DNA from: Altererythrobacter sp. BO-6
GTDB lineage: Bacteria > Pseudomonadota > Alphaproteobacteria > Sphingomonadales > Sphingomonadaceae
DNA length: 64,000 nt
Reading direction: 5' to 3'
Assembly: GCF_011047315.1 (NCBI RefSeq)
Contig: NZ_CP049259.1
Coordinates: 1,674,001 to 1,738,000 of the forward strand
Shown here one piece after another: positions 8,530 through 18,632 of the stretch (position 1 is its first letter; the number at the start of each line of letters is the position of its first letter). Below the pieces are notes generated by a model. That model did no database searches and had not been told where the DNA came from. It saw only the letters and a program-made list of their open reading frames with translations. The position numbers were made by a program, and so were the translations under genes.

Positions 8530-9327
8530 TCAGCTGCCCTTGAAGCTGGGCGCGCGCTTTTCGATCAGCGCGTCGACGCCTTCCATATGGTCATCGGTAA
8601 GGTGCATCAGCGCCTGGGCATTGGCCGCAAGTTCCAGCGCGGTGTCGTAACTCACCTCGCGCCCTTGCCGCATCAGGTTCTTGGCGTGGCGCAGCGCGTG
8701 CGGCGGCATGGCGGCGACCTTGCGCGCGAGCTCCTCAACCTCCTCCATCAGCGCCTCCTGCGGCACCACCCGGCTGACCAGGCCCCAGTCGAGCGCGGTT
8801 GTCGCGTCGATTACGTCGCCGGTGTAGAACAGCTCGGCCGCGCGCGCCTCGCCAATGATGCGTGGCAGGATCCAGGTGCCGCCGTCGCCGGGGATCAGGC
8901 CCAGCTTGAGGAAGGTCACGCCGAATTTCGCACTCTCGCTGGCAATGCGGATATCGCCGAGGCAGGCGACATCGCAGCCGAGCCCGATCGCGGGGCCATT
9001 GACCGCCGAAATCAGCGGCACGCGCAAGCCGTAAAGCGCGCGCAGCATGCGGTGGATATTGTCGCGATAGCTGTCCGAGATGCCCGGCGGAGTGCCGCCG
9101 AAACTGCCCGAACGCGCCTTCATCGCCTTGATGTCACCGCCCGCGCTGAACGCGCGCCCGGCGCCGGTCAGGATCACGCAGCGGACATTGAGGTCGCGGT
9201 TGATTGCATCGCAGGCAGCGGTGAAGGCGTCGCCGTCCCCCGCCTGGCCGAGCGGGTTCATGCTCTCGGCCCGGTTGATGGTCAGCGTGGTGACGTGGCC
9301 GGCGAATTTGATCTGAAGCAATGACAT
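8530..9327 (-). CDS. Crotonase-family enoyl-CoA hydratase/isomerase
   Basis: A 265-residue cytoplasmic crotonase-fold protein. The oxyanion-hole segments AFSAGGDIKAM and NGPAIGLGCDVACLGD are present. At the two catalytic glutamate positions of rat mitochondrial enoyl-CoA hydratase, this protein appears to have Asp (GLGCD) and a hydrophobic residue (FGVTFLKLGLIP), with the acidic residue shifted to PGDGGTW as in PaaG-like members. It may therefore be an isomerase or another crotonase rather than a classical hydratase. It converges on the mlaA gene with a 6-nt gap. An AAAGGA element precedes the ATG. Confidence 0.9.
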   Translation of the reverse strand: MSLLQIKFAGHVTTLTINRAESMNPLGQAGDGDAFTAACDAINRDLNVRCVILTGAGRAFSAGGDIKAMKARSGSFGGTPPGISDSYRDNIHRMLRALYGLRVPLISAVNGPAIGLGCDVACLGDIRIASESAKFGVTFLKLGLIPGDGGTWILPRIIGEARAAELFYTGDVIDATTALDWGLVSRVVPQEALMEEVEELARKVAAMPPHALRHAKNLMRQGREVSYDTALELAANAQALMHLTDDHMEGVDALIEKRAPSFKGS

Positions 9328-9514
9328 GATCGGCAGGTCCTTTCATCCTTTCCATGCCAGCCTCCGGCTCCTTCGTCACCCCACAGGTGGCGAGGGAAGA
9401 TCCGGAATAGGCGGTGAAGCAAAGGCAGCTGCGGTCGATGTTCATCGTCGACCGGAGGCTACGCGGTTGGGCCAACGTCGATCCGCGTTTGACGCAAGTA
9501 CAGGAGTATACGAC

Positions 9515-9865
9515 ATGAAGAGCTATAAACACGCAACGGCGATCCTTACTGTGGCCGGCCTGCTCGCGCTCGCCTTGCCGGCAACCGCTCAGGAGCCGGA
9601 GATTGTCATCACTGGCAAGATGCCGCTCCCGGAAGGCACCGAGCCGGTGACTCAGGTTGTGCGTATCGCAGACCTCGACCTCACAACCCCCAAAGGCAAA
9701 GCCGCGATGGAAAAGCGTGTGAAAGCAGCGATCAAGCGAGTCTGCTGGTCCCAGGCCAGACCCGCCAGATGGGAGGTGAAGGATGCGGAGGAATGTGACG
9801 CCTTTGCTTGGGCAGGCGCCCGTCCGCAAATGAAGCAGGCGATCGAGAAGGCGAAGGGCAGTTGA
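9515..9865 (+). CDS. UrcA-family exported small protein
   Basis: A 116-residue protein with a signal peptide ending in ATAQE and a mature part matching the UrcA family of sphingomonads and caulobacters: VRIADLDLTTPKGKAAMEKRVKAAIK, then two cysteines (RVC and EEC) likely to form a disulfide. The function is unknown; it would act in the periplasm. The frame extends upstream to 9326, but the ATG at 9515 is preceded by CAGGAG at 8 nt. It converges with dxs, leaving 22 nt. Confidence 0.88.
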   Translation: MKSYKHATAILTVAGLLALALPATAQEPEIVITGKMPLPEGTEPVTQVVRIADLDLTTPKGKAAMEKRVKAAIKRVCWSQARPARWEVKDAEECDAFAWAGARPQMKQAIEKAKGS

Positions 9866-9887
9866 CGGGCGGCAGTGTTACGGCGCG

Positions 9888-11810
9888 CTAAGCCCGCGCC
9901 TCTTCCACGCCCGCTGAATTGTGTCGCAGCGCCTTCAGCACGGTATCGACGATTTGAGGTGCGTTGAGCCCCGCCTCGTCATACTGCTTGTAGGGATCGT
10001 CATGGTCCTGGAACACATCGGGCAGGCGCATGGTGCGCACCTTGAGGCCGCCATCGGTCAGGCCCTCGTCGCTGGCGAAGGTCAGCACGTGCGCGCCCAG
10101 CCCGCCGATCGCACCTTCTTCCACCGTCACCACGACTTCGTGGGTGCGCATCAGGCGCTCGATCAGATCGGTGTCGAGCGGCTTGGCAAAGCGCAGGTCT
10201 GCCACCGTGGTTGACAGCCCCTTGGCATCGAGCTGGTCGGCGGCCTTGAGCGCTTCGGCCAGCCGCGCACCCAGTGACAGGATTGCGACCTTGCTGCCTT
10301 CGCGGACCACGCGGCCCTTGCCAATCTCCAGCAACTGCGGAACTTCGGGCATTTCCACGCCCACGCCATTGCCGCGCGGATAGCGGAAGGCGATCGGCCC
10401 CGCGTCATATTCGGCGGCGGTATAGGTCATATGGGCCAGTTCGGCCTCATCCGCCGCGGCCATCACCACCATATTGGGCAGCGTGGCGAGATAGGTGATG
10501 TCGAACGCGCCGGCATGGGTGCAGCCGTCCGCACCGACCAGCCCGGCACGGTCGATCGCGAAACGCACCGGCAGGTTCTGGATCGCGACATCATGCACGA
10601 CCTGGTCATAGGCGCGCTGGAGAAAGGTCGAGTAAATCGCGGCGAAGGGCCGCATGCCTTGCGCGGCCAGCCCGGCGGCGAAGGTCACCCCGTGCTGTTC
10701 GGCAATGCCGACATCGAAGCTGCGATCCGGATGCGCCTTGGCAAAACGGTCAACCCCCGTGCCCGAAGGCATGGCGGCCGTGATCGCACAAATGCGCGGA
10801 TCGGTTTCCGCGAGCTTGGCCAGCGTATCGCCGAACACGTTCTGATAGGCCGGCGGTCCGCCCGCGCTTTTCTTCTGTTCGCCGGTGATCACATCGAACT
10901 TGGCAACGCCGTGATACTTGTCGGCGCTGTTTTCAGCCGGGGCATAGCCCTTGCCCTTGGTGGTGACGACATGGACCAGCACCGGGCCCTGTTCGCTGTC
11001 GCGCACATTCTCCAGCACCGGGATAAGGTGGTCGAGATTGTGCCCGTCGATCGGGCCGACGTAATAGAAGCCCAGCTCTTCGAACAAAGTGCCGCCGGTC
11101 ACCATGCCGCGGGCATATTCCTCTGCCTTCTCGAGCCCATGATGGACGCGGCGGCTGAGTTTCTTCGAAATGCGCGAGGCGAGGTTGCGCAGGCCGAGAT
11201 ATTCGCTCGAGGAAACCATCCGCGCGAGATAGGCCGAGAGGCCGCCCACCGGCGGCGCGATCGACATGTCATTGTCATTGAGGATCACGACCAGGCGATT
11301 GCCGGCCTGTTCGGCATTGTTCATCGCTTCATAGGCCATGCCGGCGCTCATCGCGCCGTCGCCGATCACGGCGATGCCGCGCCCGGGCTGGCCTTGCAGC
11401 TTGTTGGCGACCGCAAAGCCCAGCGCCGCGCTGATCGAGGTCGAGCTGTGCGCCGCGCCGAAGGGATCGTATTCGCTTTCGGCGCGCTTGGTGAAGCCGC
11501 TGAGGCCACCACCCTGGCGCAGGGTGCGAATCCGGTCACGCCGACCGGTGATGATCTTGTGCGGATAGCACTGGTGGCCCACGTCCCACACCAGCCGGTC
11601 TTCGGGCGTGTTGAAGACATAGTGGATCGCCACGGTCAGTTCGACCACACCGAGGCCCGAGCCGAGGTGCCCGCCAGTCGTGCCGACGGCGTCGATCATT
11701 TCCGCACGCAACTCGTCAGCGAGCTGGTGCAGTTCGGATTTCTCTAGCTGCCGCAAATCGGCCGGATAGGTGACCTTGTCGAGCAGTGGTGTATGCGGTG
11801 GGTGACTCAT
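9888..11810 (-). CDS. dxs: 1-deoxy-D-xylulose-5-phosphate synthase
   Basis: A 640-residue thiamine-diphosphate enzyme that condenses pyruvate and glyceraldehyde-3-phosphate, the first step of the MEP isoprenoid pathway (carotenoids, quinones, hopanoids). Seen are [15 protein letters not shown] with the active-site histidine, the ThDP motif [16 protein letters not shown] through ILNDNDMSI, and the [17 protein letters not shown] block with the catalytic glutamate. The C-terminal transketolase domain ends [18 protein letters not shown]. Length is normal and no defects are visible. It is followed on the same strand by nothing and preceded by the Zur-like gene, 60 nt upstream. Confidence 0.98.
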   Translation of the reverse strand: MSHPPHTPLLDKVTYPADLRQLEKSELHQLADELRAEMIDAVGTTGGHLGSGLGVVELTVAIHYVFNTPEDRLVWDVGHQCYPHKIITGRRDRIRTLRQGGGLSGFTKRAESEYDPFGAAHSSTSISAALGFAVANKLQGQPGRGIAVIGDGAMSAGMAYEAMNNAEQAGNRLVVILNDNDMSIAPPVGGLSAYLARMVSSSEYLGLRNLASRISKKLSRRVHHGLEKAEEYARGMVTGGTLFEELGFYYVGPIDGHNLDHLIPVLENVRDSEQGPVLVHVVTTKGKGYAPAENSADKYHGVAKFDVITGEQKKSAGGPPAYQNVFGDTLAKLAETDPRICAITAAMPSGTGVDRFAKAHPDRSFDVGIAEQHGVTFAAGLAAQGMRPFAAIYSTFLQRAYDQVVHDVAIQNLPVRFAIDRAGLVGADGCTHAGAFDITYLATLPNMVVMAAADEAELAHMTYTAAEYDAGPIAFRYPRGNGVGVEMPEVPQLLEIGKGRVVREGSKVAILSLGARLAEALKAADQLDAKGLSTTVADLRFAKPLDTDLIERLMRTHEVVVTVEEGAIGGLGAHVLTFASDEGLTDGGLKVRTMRLPDVFQDHDDPYKQYDEAGLNAPQIVDTVLKALRHNSAGVEEARA

Positions 11811-11870
11811 GAATCAGGGGCTTACACGCGAAAAACAAGCCTGTCGATGAACGCGGGGCGCTCTCGGCGA

Positions 11871-12338
11871 TCAACCTTTGCAGCTGGCGCAGGTGCCGCG
11901 AATTTCGATGATCGGGCGGCGCGCATCGAAGCCGCGGTTGCGGGCCAGGCCGCGCACCCGCTGCGACACCTCGTCATCGTCGACATGGGTCGCTTCCCCG
12001 CATTCGTCGCAGACCATGAAGATGCAGTCGTGCTCGCAGCCGGGATGGGTATTGGCGAGGAAGGCATTGGCGCTTTCGACCCGCAAGGCGAGGTTGTTCG
12101 ACACGAACAGGTCGAGGATGCGGTAGACGCTGTTCGGCGCCACGCGGCGGCCACGCTCGCGTGAGAGATTGTCCGCGATGTCATAGGCCGACACCGGGCA
12201 ATCGTGCCGCGCCAGCTCGGCGAACACCGCTTCGCGCATGCCGGTCCACTGCTCACCCGCCCCGGTCAGCGAGGTCCGGGCGGCATCGATCAGGCTGGTG
12301 CCGGAATGTTCGTGATGGGCATGAGAATGACTGGCCAT
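11871..12338 (-). CDS. Fur-family regulator, Zur-like
   Basis: A 155-residue winged-helix metalloregulator. The DNA-binding part includes SVYRILDLFVSNNLALR, and the dimer domain has the paired zinc-binding CxxC motifs CDEC and CASC (the latter at the C-terminus), plus HPGCEHDCIFMV. The two CxxC motifs and the histidine-rich N-terminus (ASHSHAHHEHSG) fit the zinc uptake regulator class better than Fur, but no zur targets (znuABC) are in the window. Longer in-frame starts would run into msrA; ATG 12338 or 12347 is preferred. The gene follows msrA by 57 nt. Confidence 0.85.
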   Translation of the reverse strand: MASHSHAHHEHSGTSLIDAARTSLTGAGEQWTGMREAVFAELARHDCPVSAYDIADNLSRERGRRVAPNSVYRILDLFVSNNLALRVESANAFLANTHPGCEHDCIFMVCDECGEATHVDDDEVSQRVRGLARNRGFDARRPIIEIRGTCASCKG

Positions 12339-12394
12339 GACCGCCATATAGGATGGGAAGGCCGCGCGCGCTACTCCCCGCGGCGCCGCTCGCC

Positions 12395-13081
12395 CTAGCG
12401 GTGGTCGCGCAGGAAGCTCGCGCGGTAGTGCTCGGGATAAAGCCGCGCTAGCGCCTCCACCTTGGGCTTGTCCCACCGCACGATGTAACCGTGCCGCGGA
12501 TTGTGGGCCATGAAGTCCTGGTGATAGTCTTCGGCTTCATAGAAAGCCTTGTAGGGCTCGATCGTCGTCACGATCGGCTTGTCCCACAGGCCCGATGCGC
12601 CAAGCTGCTTGAGATAGGCGCGGGCAACGCGCGCCTGCTCCTTGTTCATCGGCACGATCGCGCTGCGATAATGCGCACCGACATCGGGGCCCTGGCGGTT
12701 CTTCAGCGTGGGGTCGGCAACGACGGAGAACAGGATCTGCAGCAGCTCGTCATAGCGCACTTCGGTTGGGTCATAGACGATCCGCACGGACTCTGCATGA
12801 TCGGTCAGCCCGGTCACGATCTGGTTGTAGCTGGCCGTGGCCGCCGTGCCGCCGTGAAAGCCTGACACCGCCGCTTTCACGCCCTTTACATGGCTAAATA
12901 CGCCTTCGACGCCCCAGAAGCAGCCGCCAGCGAAGATCGCCACGCGCAGCTTGTCCGGCTCCTCAGCCTTGACCGTCGCTGCGGGCGCTTCGACCACTTT
13001 CTCGGTGGCGGCAGACGCGATCTGGCACCCGCCGAGCGCCAGGGCGCCGGCAGCAGCAAGCAAGGCTAAGCGAATGCGCAT
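12395..13081 (-). CDS. msrA: Exported peptide-methionine (S)-S-oxide reductase MsrA lipoprotein
   Basis: A 228-residue enzyme that reduces methionine-S-sulfoxide. The nucleophile lies in GCFWG at residues 53-57 (Cys54). The signal peptide has a lipobox ALGGC (Cys19), so this copy is predicted to be a periplasmic lipoprotein, which is less common than the cytoplasmic form. No resolving cysteine is visible near the C-terminus (ends RASFLRDHR). It starts within the stop codon of the upstream 55-codon membrane protein (TGATG), implying coupled translation. Confidence 0.95.
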   Translation of the reverse strand: MRIRLALLAAAGALALGGCQIASAATEKVVEAPAATVKAEEPDKLRVAIFAGGCFWGVEGVFSHVKGVKAAVSGFHGGTAATASYNQIVTGLTDHAESVRIVYDPTEVRYDELLQILFSVVADPTLKNRQGPDVGAHYRSAIVPMNKEQARVARAYLKQLGASGLWDKPIVTTIEPYKAFYEAEDYHQDFMAHNPRHGYIVRWDKPKVEALARLYPEHYRASFLRDHR

Positions 13082-13248
13082 CAGAGGGTGTCAGCGGTGC
13101 CTTCAGCCTGCGTCTCCACCGCAGCGGCCTTGGCCGGGGTGGCGATATCCGCCGTCAGGCTGGGGGCAAGGCTTGCACCGACCATCAGTGCGCCGATCAG
13201 GAAGCCGATGCCGAAGCTGCGGTAAAGGTCGGATTTGAACAGGCCCAT
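13081..13248 (-). CDS. Small single-pass membrane or exported protein coupled to msrA
   Basis: An open frame of 56 codons encoding 55 residues, beginning MGLFKSDLYRSFGIGFLIGA and ending EGTADTL. A positively charged start is followed by one hydrophobic stretch (about residues 12-32) and an Ala/Thr/Glu-rich tail, so it is a membrane-anchored or exported peptide. Its stop overlaps the msrA start (TGATG), which argues that it is real and co-translated. No family is recognised. A role in the membrane placement or electron supply of MsrA is only a guess from context. Confidence 0.7.
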   Translation of the reverse strand: MGLFKSDLYRSFGIGFLIGALMVGASLAPSLTADIATPAKAAAVETQAEGTADTL

Positions 13249-13382
13249 GGCGTTAACGCTCGCGAATCAGAATAGGTTTGCAGTCTGGGCCGTGTTAGCC
13301 CCCATCAATTGAGGCGCGGTGAACACGGCTTTCATGAAATGTCTATTCGCGCTGCGGCGGGATGTGGTTACAGGCTGGTGAA

Positions 13383-14954
13383 ATGAGCGATGCGATCATC
13401 ATCGGCGGCGGCCACAACGGGCTGACCTGCGCTTTTTACCTCGCGCGGGCGGGGATGCGGGTAACGATCTGTGAGGCCCGCGAGGTGATTGGCGGCGCGG
13501 CGGTGACCGAGGAATTCGCGCCCGGCTTTCGCAATTCGACCGCGAGCTACACTGTAAGCCTGCTGCAACCCAAAGTAATCGCCGATATGCACCTGATAGA
13601 GCGCGGTTACCGTGTGATAGAGCGGCCGGTGTCAAATTACCTGCCATTGGATGGCGACTATCTGTTGATGGGTGGCGGACTTGAAGCAAGCCAGGCACAG
13701 GCAGCACGGTTTTCAACCCGCGATGCCGAACGTTTGCCCGAATATTTCGATATGCTGGAAGATGCGGCAGAGGTGCTGCGCGGGCTGGCGCTGAAGGCAC
13801 CGCCCGATCCCAAGGGAGGGCTGCGATCGCTGGTGGATGCCGCCATGCAGGCCCGCGGCCTTGCAAGACTTTCGACCGAGCGCCAGCGGCAGGTCTGGCA
13901 GCTGTTCACCCGTTCGGCGCGCGAAGTACTCGACGACTGGTTCGAGAGCGACCCGGTCAAGGCTGCATTCGGCTTCGATGCCTGCGTAGGCCACTACGCC
14001 TCGCCTGACGAGCCCGGCAGCGCCTATGTGCTGCTGCATCACGTGTTCGGCGAGGTGAACGGCAAGAAGGGCGCCTGGGGCCATGTGATCGGCGGGATGG
14101 GCGCGATCACACGGATGATGGGCGAGGCCTGCCGCGAGCTGGGTGTAAACATCCGCACCGGCGCGCCAGTCGAGCAGGTGCTGGTTGAAGGGGGCAGGGC
14201 AGTCGGGGTGCGGCTGGCGGGCGGCGAGGAATTGCGCGCTAGGCGGATCATCTCCAACATGGGGCCCAAGCCGCTGTTCGACAGGCTGGTGCCGCGCGAG
14301 GCCGTGCCAGCGGATTTCGCACGCGCGATGGCGAGCTATCGCGGCGGGTCGGGCAGCCTCAGAATGAATGTCGCGCTGTCAGGCCTGCCGCATTTCCGCC
14401 ATGCGCCCGAGGGGGATGCGCATTTGCGCTCAGGCATCATCATGGCGCCTTCGCTCGACTATATGGACCGGGCCTGGCGCGACGCGCGCGAACAGGGTTT
14501 CAGCGCCCAGCCGATCGTCGAGATGCTGATCCCGAGCCTGGTCGATGACAGCCTTGTCCCGCCCGGCCAGCATGTCGCCAGCCTGTTCTGCCAGCATGTC
14601 GACCCGGATATGCCCGAGGAGCAAGAGGACGCTGCGGTGGAAGCGGTATTCGACGTGATCGAGCGTCACGCCCCGGGCTTCCGCGCACTGGTGCTACACA
14701 AGCAAGTCCACACCCCGCGCGCGCTCGAAGCCAAGTTCGGGCTGTGGCACGGCGATATCTTCCATGGGCGGATGAGCCTGGACCAGCTGTGGGCCGCGCG
14801 GCCCGCGCTCGGTGCAGGCAGCTACCGCACGCCAGTGGAAGGCCTGTGGCTATGCGGTGCGGGTACGCATCCGGGCGGCGGGGTGACCGGCGCGCCAGGG
14901 CATAATTGCGCGCATGCTATTTTAAGATCAAAATCCTGGCTCCGCCGGTTTTGA
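13383..14954 (+). CDS. Phytoene-desaturase-like FAD-dependent oxidoreductase (PYROXD2-like)
   Basis: A 523-residue flavoprotein. The N-terminal dinucleotide-binding motif is IIIGGGHNGLTCAFYLARAG, followed by the VIGGAAVTEE segment. The C-terminal FAD motif reads GLWLCGAGTHPGGGVTGAPG. These features place it in the carotene/phytoene desaturase-related NAD(P)/FAD oxidoreductase family of the PYROXD2 type, which is distinct from CrtI. The substrate is unknown and no carotenoid genes flank it. The ATG at 13383 gives the compact start MSDAIIIGGG; an earlier in-frame start at 13362 is less likely. It converges on purH. Confidence 0.85.
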   Translation: MSDAIIIGGGHNGLTCAFYLARAGMRVTICEAREVIGGAAVTEEFAPGFRNSTASYTVSLLQPKVIADMHLIERGYRVIERPVSNYLPLDGDYLLMGGGLEASQAQAARFSTRDAERLPEYFDMLEDAAEVLRGLALKAPPDPKGGLRSLVDAAMQARGLARLSTERQRQVWQLFTRSAREVLDDWFESDPVKAAFGFDACVGHYASPDEPGSAYVLLHHVFGEVNGKKGAWGHVIGGMGAITRMMGEACRELGVNIRTGAPVEQVLVEGGRAVGVRLAGGEELRARRIISNMGPKPLFDRLVPREAVPADFARAMASYRGGSGSLRMNVALSGLPHFRHAPEGDAHLRSGIIMAPSLDYMDRAWRDAREQGFSAQPIVEMLIPSLVDDSLVPPGQHVASLFCQHVDPDMPEEQEDAAVEAVFDVIERHAPGFRALVLHKQVHTPRALEAKFGLWHGDIFHGRMSLDQLWAARPALGAGSYRTPVEGLWLCGAGTHPGGGVTGAPGHNCAHAILRSKSWLRRF

Positions 14955-15159
14955 TCCTTCCGCGACGCCCGTCCGGGCGCGCGAAATCCTCGCTCACGTG
15001 ACCTGAAGGTCGCATCGCTCCGGGCGGGCAGTCGCCCTTGCGGTTCGCTAATCGCTCGCCGTTTGCTTTTCGATCACGGCAGTCAGAGCGCTACTGCGCG
15101 CCCTCGCAGGCGCGCTCGCAAGACATCACGTCCTCAAGTAGCGAAGCGGTAGGACAGAA
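14955..15159. repeat. Hairpin-rich intergenic region between convergent genes
   Basis: No coding frame is credible here. Several perfect hairpins are visible: CGCCCG-TC-CGGGCG (14966-14979) and GCGCGCC-N6-GGCGCGC (15096-15115), with further GGGCG/CGCCC pairs in between. The region sits between the stops of two convergent genes. It may act as a bidirectional terminator or be a REP-like dispersed element. Whether it recurs elsewhere in the genome cannot be judged from this window. Confidence 0.35.
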
Positions 15160-16749
15160 CTAGTGCCGGAAGTGCCGCATCCCGGTGAAGACCATCGCGA
15201 GGCCCGCTTCGTCCGCTGCGTCGATCACTTCCTGATCGCGCATCGAGCCGCCCGGCTGGATCACCGCGGTTGCGCCTGCTTCCGCCGCAGCCAGCAGACC
15301 GTCGGCGAAGGGGAAGAACGCGTCCGAGGCGACCGCGCTGCCGACAGTGCGCGCCTGATCCCAGCCATAGGTCTCGGCCGCTTCTGCCGCCTTCATCGCG
15401 GCGATGCGGCTGGAATCGCGGCGGTTCATCTGCCCTGCGCCGATGCCCGCAGTTGCGCCGTCCTTGGCATAGACGATCGCGTTCGACTTCACGTGGCGCG
15501 CCACGGTCCAGGCGAACAGGCAGTCCTTAAGTTCCTGCGCAGTCGGCGCGCGCCTGGTCACGACCTTCAGGTCAGCCTCGCTGATCGCGCCATTGTCGCG
15601 CGTCTGCACCAGCAGCCCGCCGGTGATCGGCTTGACCATCAGGCCGCCCCGGCGCGGGTTGGGCAGTTCGCCCACAGTCAGCAGGCGCAGGTTCTTCTTC
15701 TTCGCGAAAATCTCGCGCGCTTCGTCCGACACGCTGGGCGCGATCACCACTTCGGTGAAGATCTTGGCGATCTCTTCCGCGGTCGCCCCGTCAAGCTCGC
15801 GGTTGACCGCCACAATCCCGCCGAAGGCCGACACACTGTCGCATTGCAACGCAGCTTCCCAGGCTTCAGCCAACGAGCCCGCTTGCGCCACCCCGCAAGG
15901 GTTGGCGTGCTTGACGATCACTACCGCGGGATCCTGCCCGGCGAATTCGGCGCAAAGCTCCAGTGCGGCATCGGCATCGTTGTAATTGTTGTAGGACAGC
16001 TCCTTGCCCTGCAGCTGCTCGGCCTGCGCAATGCCGCGCCCATGCGGGCCCGAAGGCGTGTAAAGCGCCGCCTGCTGGTGCGGGTTCTCGCCATAGCGCA
16101 GCACCACTGGCGCCTTGCCATTGACCGCGAGGAAATCCGGGAACAGCTGCTGCTGGTCGGCGAAGGCGAACCACTGGCTGATCATGCTGTCATAAGCGGC
16201 GGTGGCAGCGAAGGCCTTGGCCGCGCATTTGCGCCGGAAAGTGAGCGAGGTCGCGCCATCATGCGCCTCCAGCTCGCCCAGCAGTTGAGCGTAGTCGGCC
16301 GGATCGGTCACAATGGTGACGAATTGGTGATTTTTCGCCGAGGAGCGAACCATAGTGGGCCCACCGATATCGATATTCTCGATGATTTCGTCGCGCTCTG
16401 CCCCACGCATAACCGTCGCTTCGAAGGGATAGAGGTTGACCACCACCAGGTCGATCGCGCCGATCGCATGTTCGGCCATGGCGGCGGCATGTTCCGGGTT
16501 GTCGCGCACCGCCAGCAGGCCACCATGGACCTTGGGGTGGAGCGTCTTGACCCGCCCGTCCATCATCTCGGGAAAGCCGGTCAGCTCGGAAATGTCGCGC
16601 ACGTCCAGCCCCGCCTCGCGCAAGGCCTTGGCCGTGCCGCCAGTCGACACCAGCTCAACCCCGCGCGCGCCCAGCGCCCGGCCCAGTTCCACCAATCCAC
16701 TCTTGTCGGACACCGAGAGCAGTGCCCGCTTGATCGCCACATCCGCCAC
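15160..16749 (-). CDS. purH: Bifunctional AICAR formyltransferase/IMP cyclohydrolase
   Basis: A 529-residue enzyme for the last two steps of purine synthesis. The N-terminal MGS-like cyclohydrolase domain starts [20 protein letters not shown] and holds [19 protein letters not shown]; the transformylase domain holds [12 protein letters not shown] with the conserved Lys-His and ends [10 protein letters not shown]. The frame is open far upstream, but the GTG at 16749 gives exactly the family length (529, as in E. coli) and lies 8 nt after the heparinase-like stop. A second GTG at 16740 is possible. It is the third gene of rpe-heparinase-purH. Confidence 0.96.
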   Translation of the reverse strand: MADVAIKRALLSVSDKSGLVELGRALGARGVELVSTGGTAKALREAGLDVRDISELTGFPEMMDGRVKTLHPKVHGGLLAVRDNPEHAAAMAEHAIGAIDLVVVNLYPFEATVMRGAERDEIIENIDIGGPTMVRSSAKNHQFVTIVTDPADYAQLLGELEAHDGATSLTFRRKCAAKAFAATAAYDSMISQWFAFADQQQLFPDFLAVNGKAPVVLRYGENPHQQAALYTPSGPHGRGIAQAEQLQGKELSYNNYNDADAALELCAEFAGQDPAVVIVKHANPCGVAQAGSLAEAWEAALQCDSVSAFGGIVAVNRELDGATAEEIAKIFTEVVIAPSVSDEAREIFAKKKNLRLLTVGELPNPRRGGLMVKPITGGLLVQTRDNGAISEADLKVVTRRAPTAQELKDCLFAWTVARHVKSNAIVYAKDGATAGIGAGQMNRRDSSRIAAMKAAEAAETYGWDQARTVGSAVASDAFFPFADGLLAAAEAGATAVIQPGGSMRDQEVIDAADEAGLAMVFTGMRHFRH

Positions 16750-16757
16750 TTTGGAAC

Positions 16758-18632
16758 TTACCCCATTTTCTTGAGCAGCCAGGAGAATTGCCCCCCGCCG
16801 CGCGATACCATTCCCTGGATCACCAGCTGTTCGATGGCATGCGGGCGCCCGTCGCCATCGACCCACATGCTTTCCTCGATCTCGACCTCGGCGCCGTGGT
16901 CGTTGCCGCCCAGCCGGAATTGCCACAGGCCGCCGTCAGGAAGTATCAGGCTGGCGCCACGCCGGTCTTCGGAGAGCCGTGCTTCGACCCCGCGCCCCAG
17001 ATGGAACCGGATCGCGAAACCGACCTTGCCGCGCTGGCCCTTCTTGGCTGCGGGCACCAGGATATCCTCGCCCAGCAGTTCGCTGCCGTCGCCGCGCAAC
17101 ATCAGGATGCGGCGATGCTTCAGGCCATAGCGGGCGACATAGCCGTCATGGCTCGCTTCGACCCGCTGGATCTCGCCACCTGCGCGGGACATTTCCCCTC
17201 GCTCGACCTCGACCTGCTCGACGCCCTTGCCCAGCTTGCCGCCCAGCAGCACGGCGGTGGAATTGGCATTGTCGAGCACCAGCGTCGAATGCGCGGCAGT
17301 GGCGCGCAGCCCCTGCTCGATCCGCGCCGGAACCTGCCCACCGGCGAGCGCCGCTCCGCCGCAATTGACGATCAGCCGATGCGCCCCGTCCGACATTTCG
17401 AACGCGAGCGTGGAGGCGCAGCCCCACCGGGCATGCTTGGCACGCGGTGGCGGTGCGGCATCAAGCTGCACCACCGTCTTGCCACCGGCGAGCCGGTGAT
17501 AGCCCCAGTGCCGCACTTCCTTCAGCGGGCGCGTGCGCACCCCGCTAGCATCGATCAGCGCAGCCACCCGGTCTGCCCGAGTGGCGCCATTGCCCTGCCA
17601 ACTGCCCAGCCCGCCATCGCCATGGCGCATCGCCAGGAGTGGCGGCACCAGCAATTCACGCATCAGGCCGAGCGAGGCCGGCTGATCGCGCCCAACCGCA
17701 CGATAACACGCCTCGAGATCGGTCAGCATGGCGATCACGTCCGTCTGGGCGAGCGGGCTGCGCGACAATGCGCCGCCATCCTCGCCCACCAGATCGCCCA
17801 GCGCGGCGATCAGCCCCGCTTCGCCATAGAGGCGGCGCGGCTTGCCTTGCGGCAGCAGCAGGCCCGCAGCGGTGATCGCGCCCCAGCCAAGCACTGCACC
17901 CAGCGGATCGGGGCTGCGGCGCACTTCGCGATCGAGCCAGCGTGCGGTCTCGTCGATTGCCGCCAGCATGCGTGGCCGCAGCTTGCCGTCCTGCCCCGAC
18001 AGCACCAGCGGCGCGTAGACCAGCCAGGCCATCAGCCGCTGCGCGACATATTCGACCTGCCACGCAGCGCATTTGCCCGGCTTCGGATTGGCGTCAAGCC
18101 ACAGCCTGGCGATTCGTTCGGCCGTGTCGAGGCATTGTTCGCGCAAGCCCGCCGCCGCCAGGTCACGCAGCCAGGCAAAGCCGTGGATCACGCGCTCGAA
18201 CGGCGGAGCGAGCCGCGAGGATGAGGCGTATTCGATCTCGGCGATCGGCGCCTTGGCCCCGCTGATCACGAAATGCCCCGCGCGCAGCGCCATCCCGGCG
18301 GCGCGGTCACCCATCAGCGGCGTTTCGACCGTGGCCAGCAGGCGCATGCGGGCCGGCTTGCGGAAGGGCGCGGTCAGCGTTGCGCCGCCAACCCCCAGCC
18401 GATAGGCAATGCGCAGGAGCCGCGCGCTGAAATCGGCCTTGGGCGGCACAAAATCGCTGAGCACGAGCGCGCGCGATTCGCCCAGCGGAGCGATGGCAGC
18501 TTCGCCCGCACCCTCGGCCAGCGGCTCGGCCGCGCCGCGCGCCAGCGGCAGGGCAGGTGCATCGTGCTGGATTTCGCCGAACAGGTCCTCTTCGGGCTTG
18601 GTCTCGTTCTGGCCGGAGAGCAGCGCGTCCAT
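16758..18632 (-). CDS. Heparinase II/III-family protein
   Basis: A 624-residue protein with an N-terminal alpha/alpha-toroid-like region and a C-terminal heparinase II/III-like beta domain ([50 protein letters not shown]). Characterised relatives are polysaccharide lyases for heparin or alginate, but copies placed between rpe and purH in alphaproteobacteria have no proven substrate and may act on envelope glycans. No signal peptide is evident. The ATG overlaps the rpe stop (TGATG), so an earlier in-frame start inside rpe is rejected. The end is WLLKKMG. Confidence 0.88.
   Translation of the reverse strand: MDALLSGQNETKPEEDLFGEIQHDAPALPLARGAAEPLAEGAGEAAIAPLGESRALVLSDFVPPKADFSARLLRIAYRLGVGGATLTAPFRKPARMRLLATVETPLMGDRAAGMALRAGHFVISGAKAPIAEIEYASSSRLAPPFERVIHGFAWLRDLAAAGLREQCLDTAERIARLWLDANPKPGKCAAWQVEYVAQRLMAWLVYAPLVLSGQDGKLRPRMLAAIDETARWLDREVRRSPDPLGAVLGWGAITAAGLLLPQGKPRRLYGEAGLIAALGDLVGEDGGALSRSPLAQTDVIAMLTDLEACYRAVGRDQPASLGLMRELLVPPLLAMRHGDGGLGSWQGNGATRADRVAALIDASGVRTRPLKEVRHWGYHRLAGGKTVVQLDAAPPPRAKHARWGCASTLAFEMSDGAHRLIVNCGGAALAGGQVPARIEQGLRATAAHSTLVLDNANSTAVLLGGKLGKGVEQVEVERGEMSRAGGEIQRVEASHDGYVARYGLKHRRILMLRGDGSELLGEDILVPAAKKGQRGKVGFAIRFHLGRGVEARLSEDRRGASLILPDGGLWQFRLGGNDHGAEVEIEESMWVDGDGRPHAIEQLVIQGMVSRGGGQFSWLLKKMG

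Noticed and set aside
10431..11747. 438-residue open frame on the plus strand
   Set aside because: Shadow of dxs, which is complete on the minus strand.
15163..17130. 655-residue open frame on the plus strand
   Set aside because: Antisense shadow of purH and the heparinase-like gene; composition is Arg/His-rich with no domain, while the minus strand shows complete conserved enzymes.
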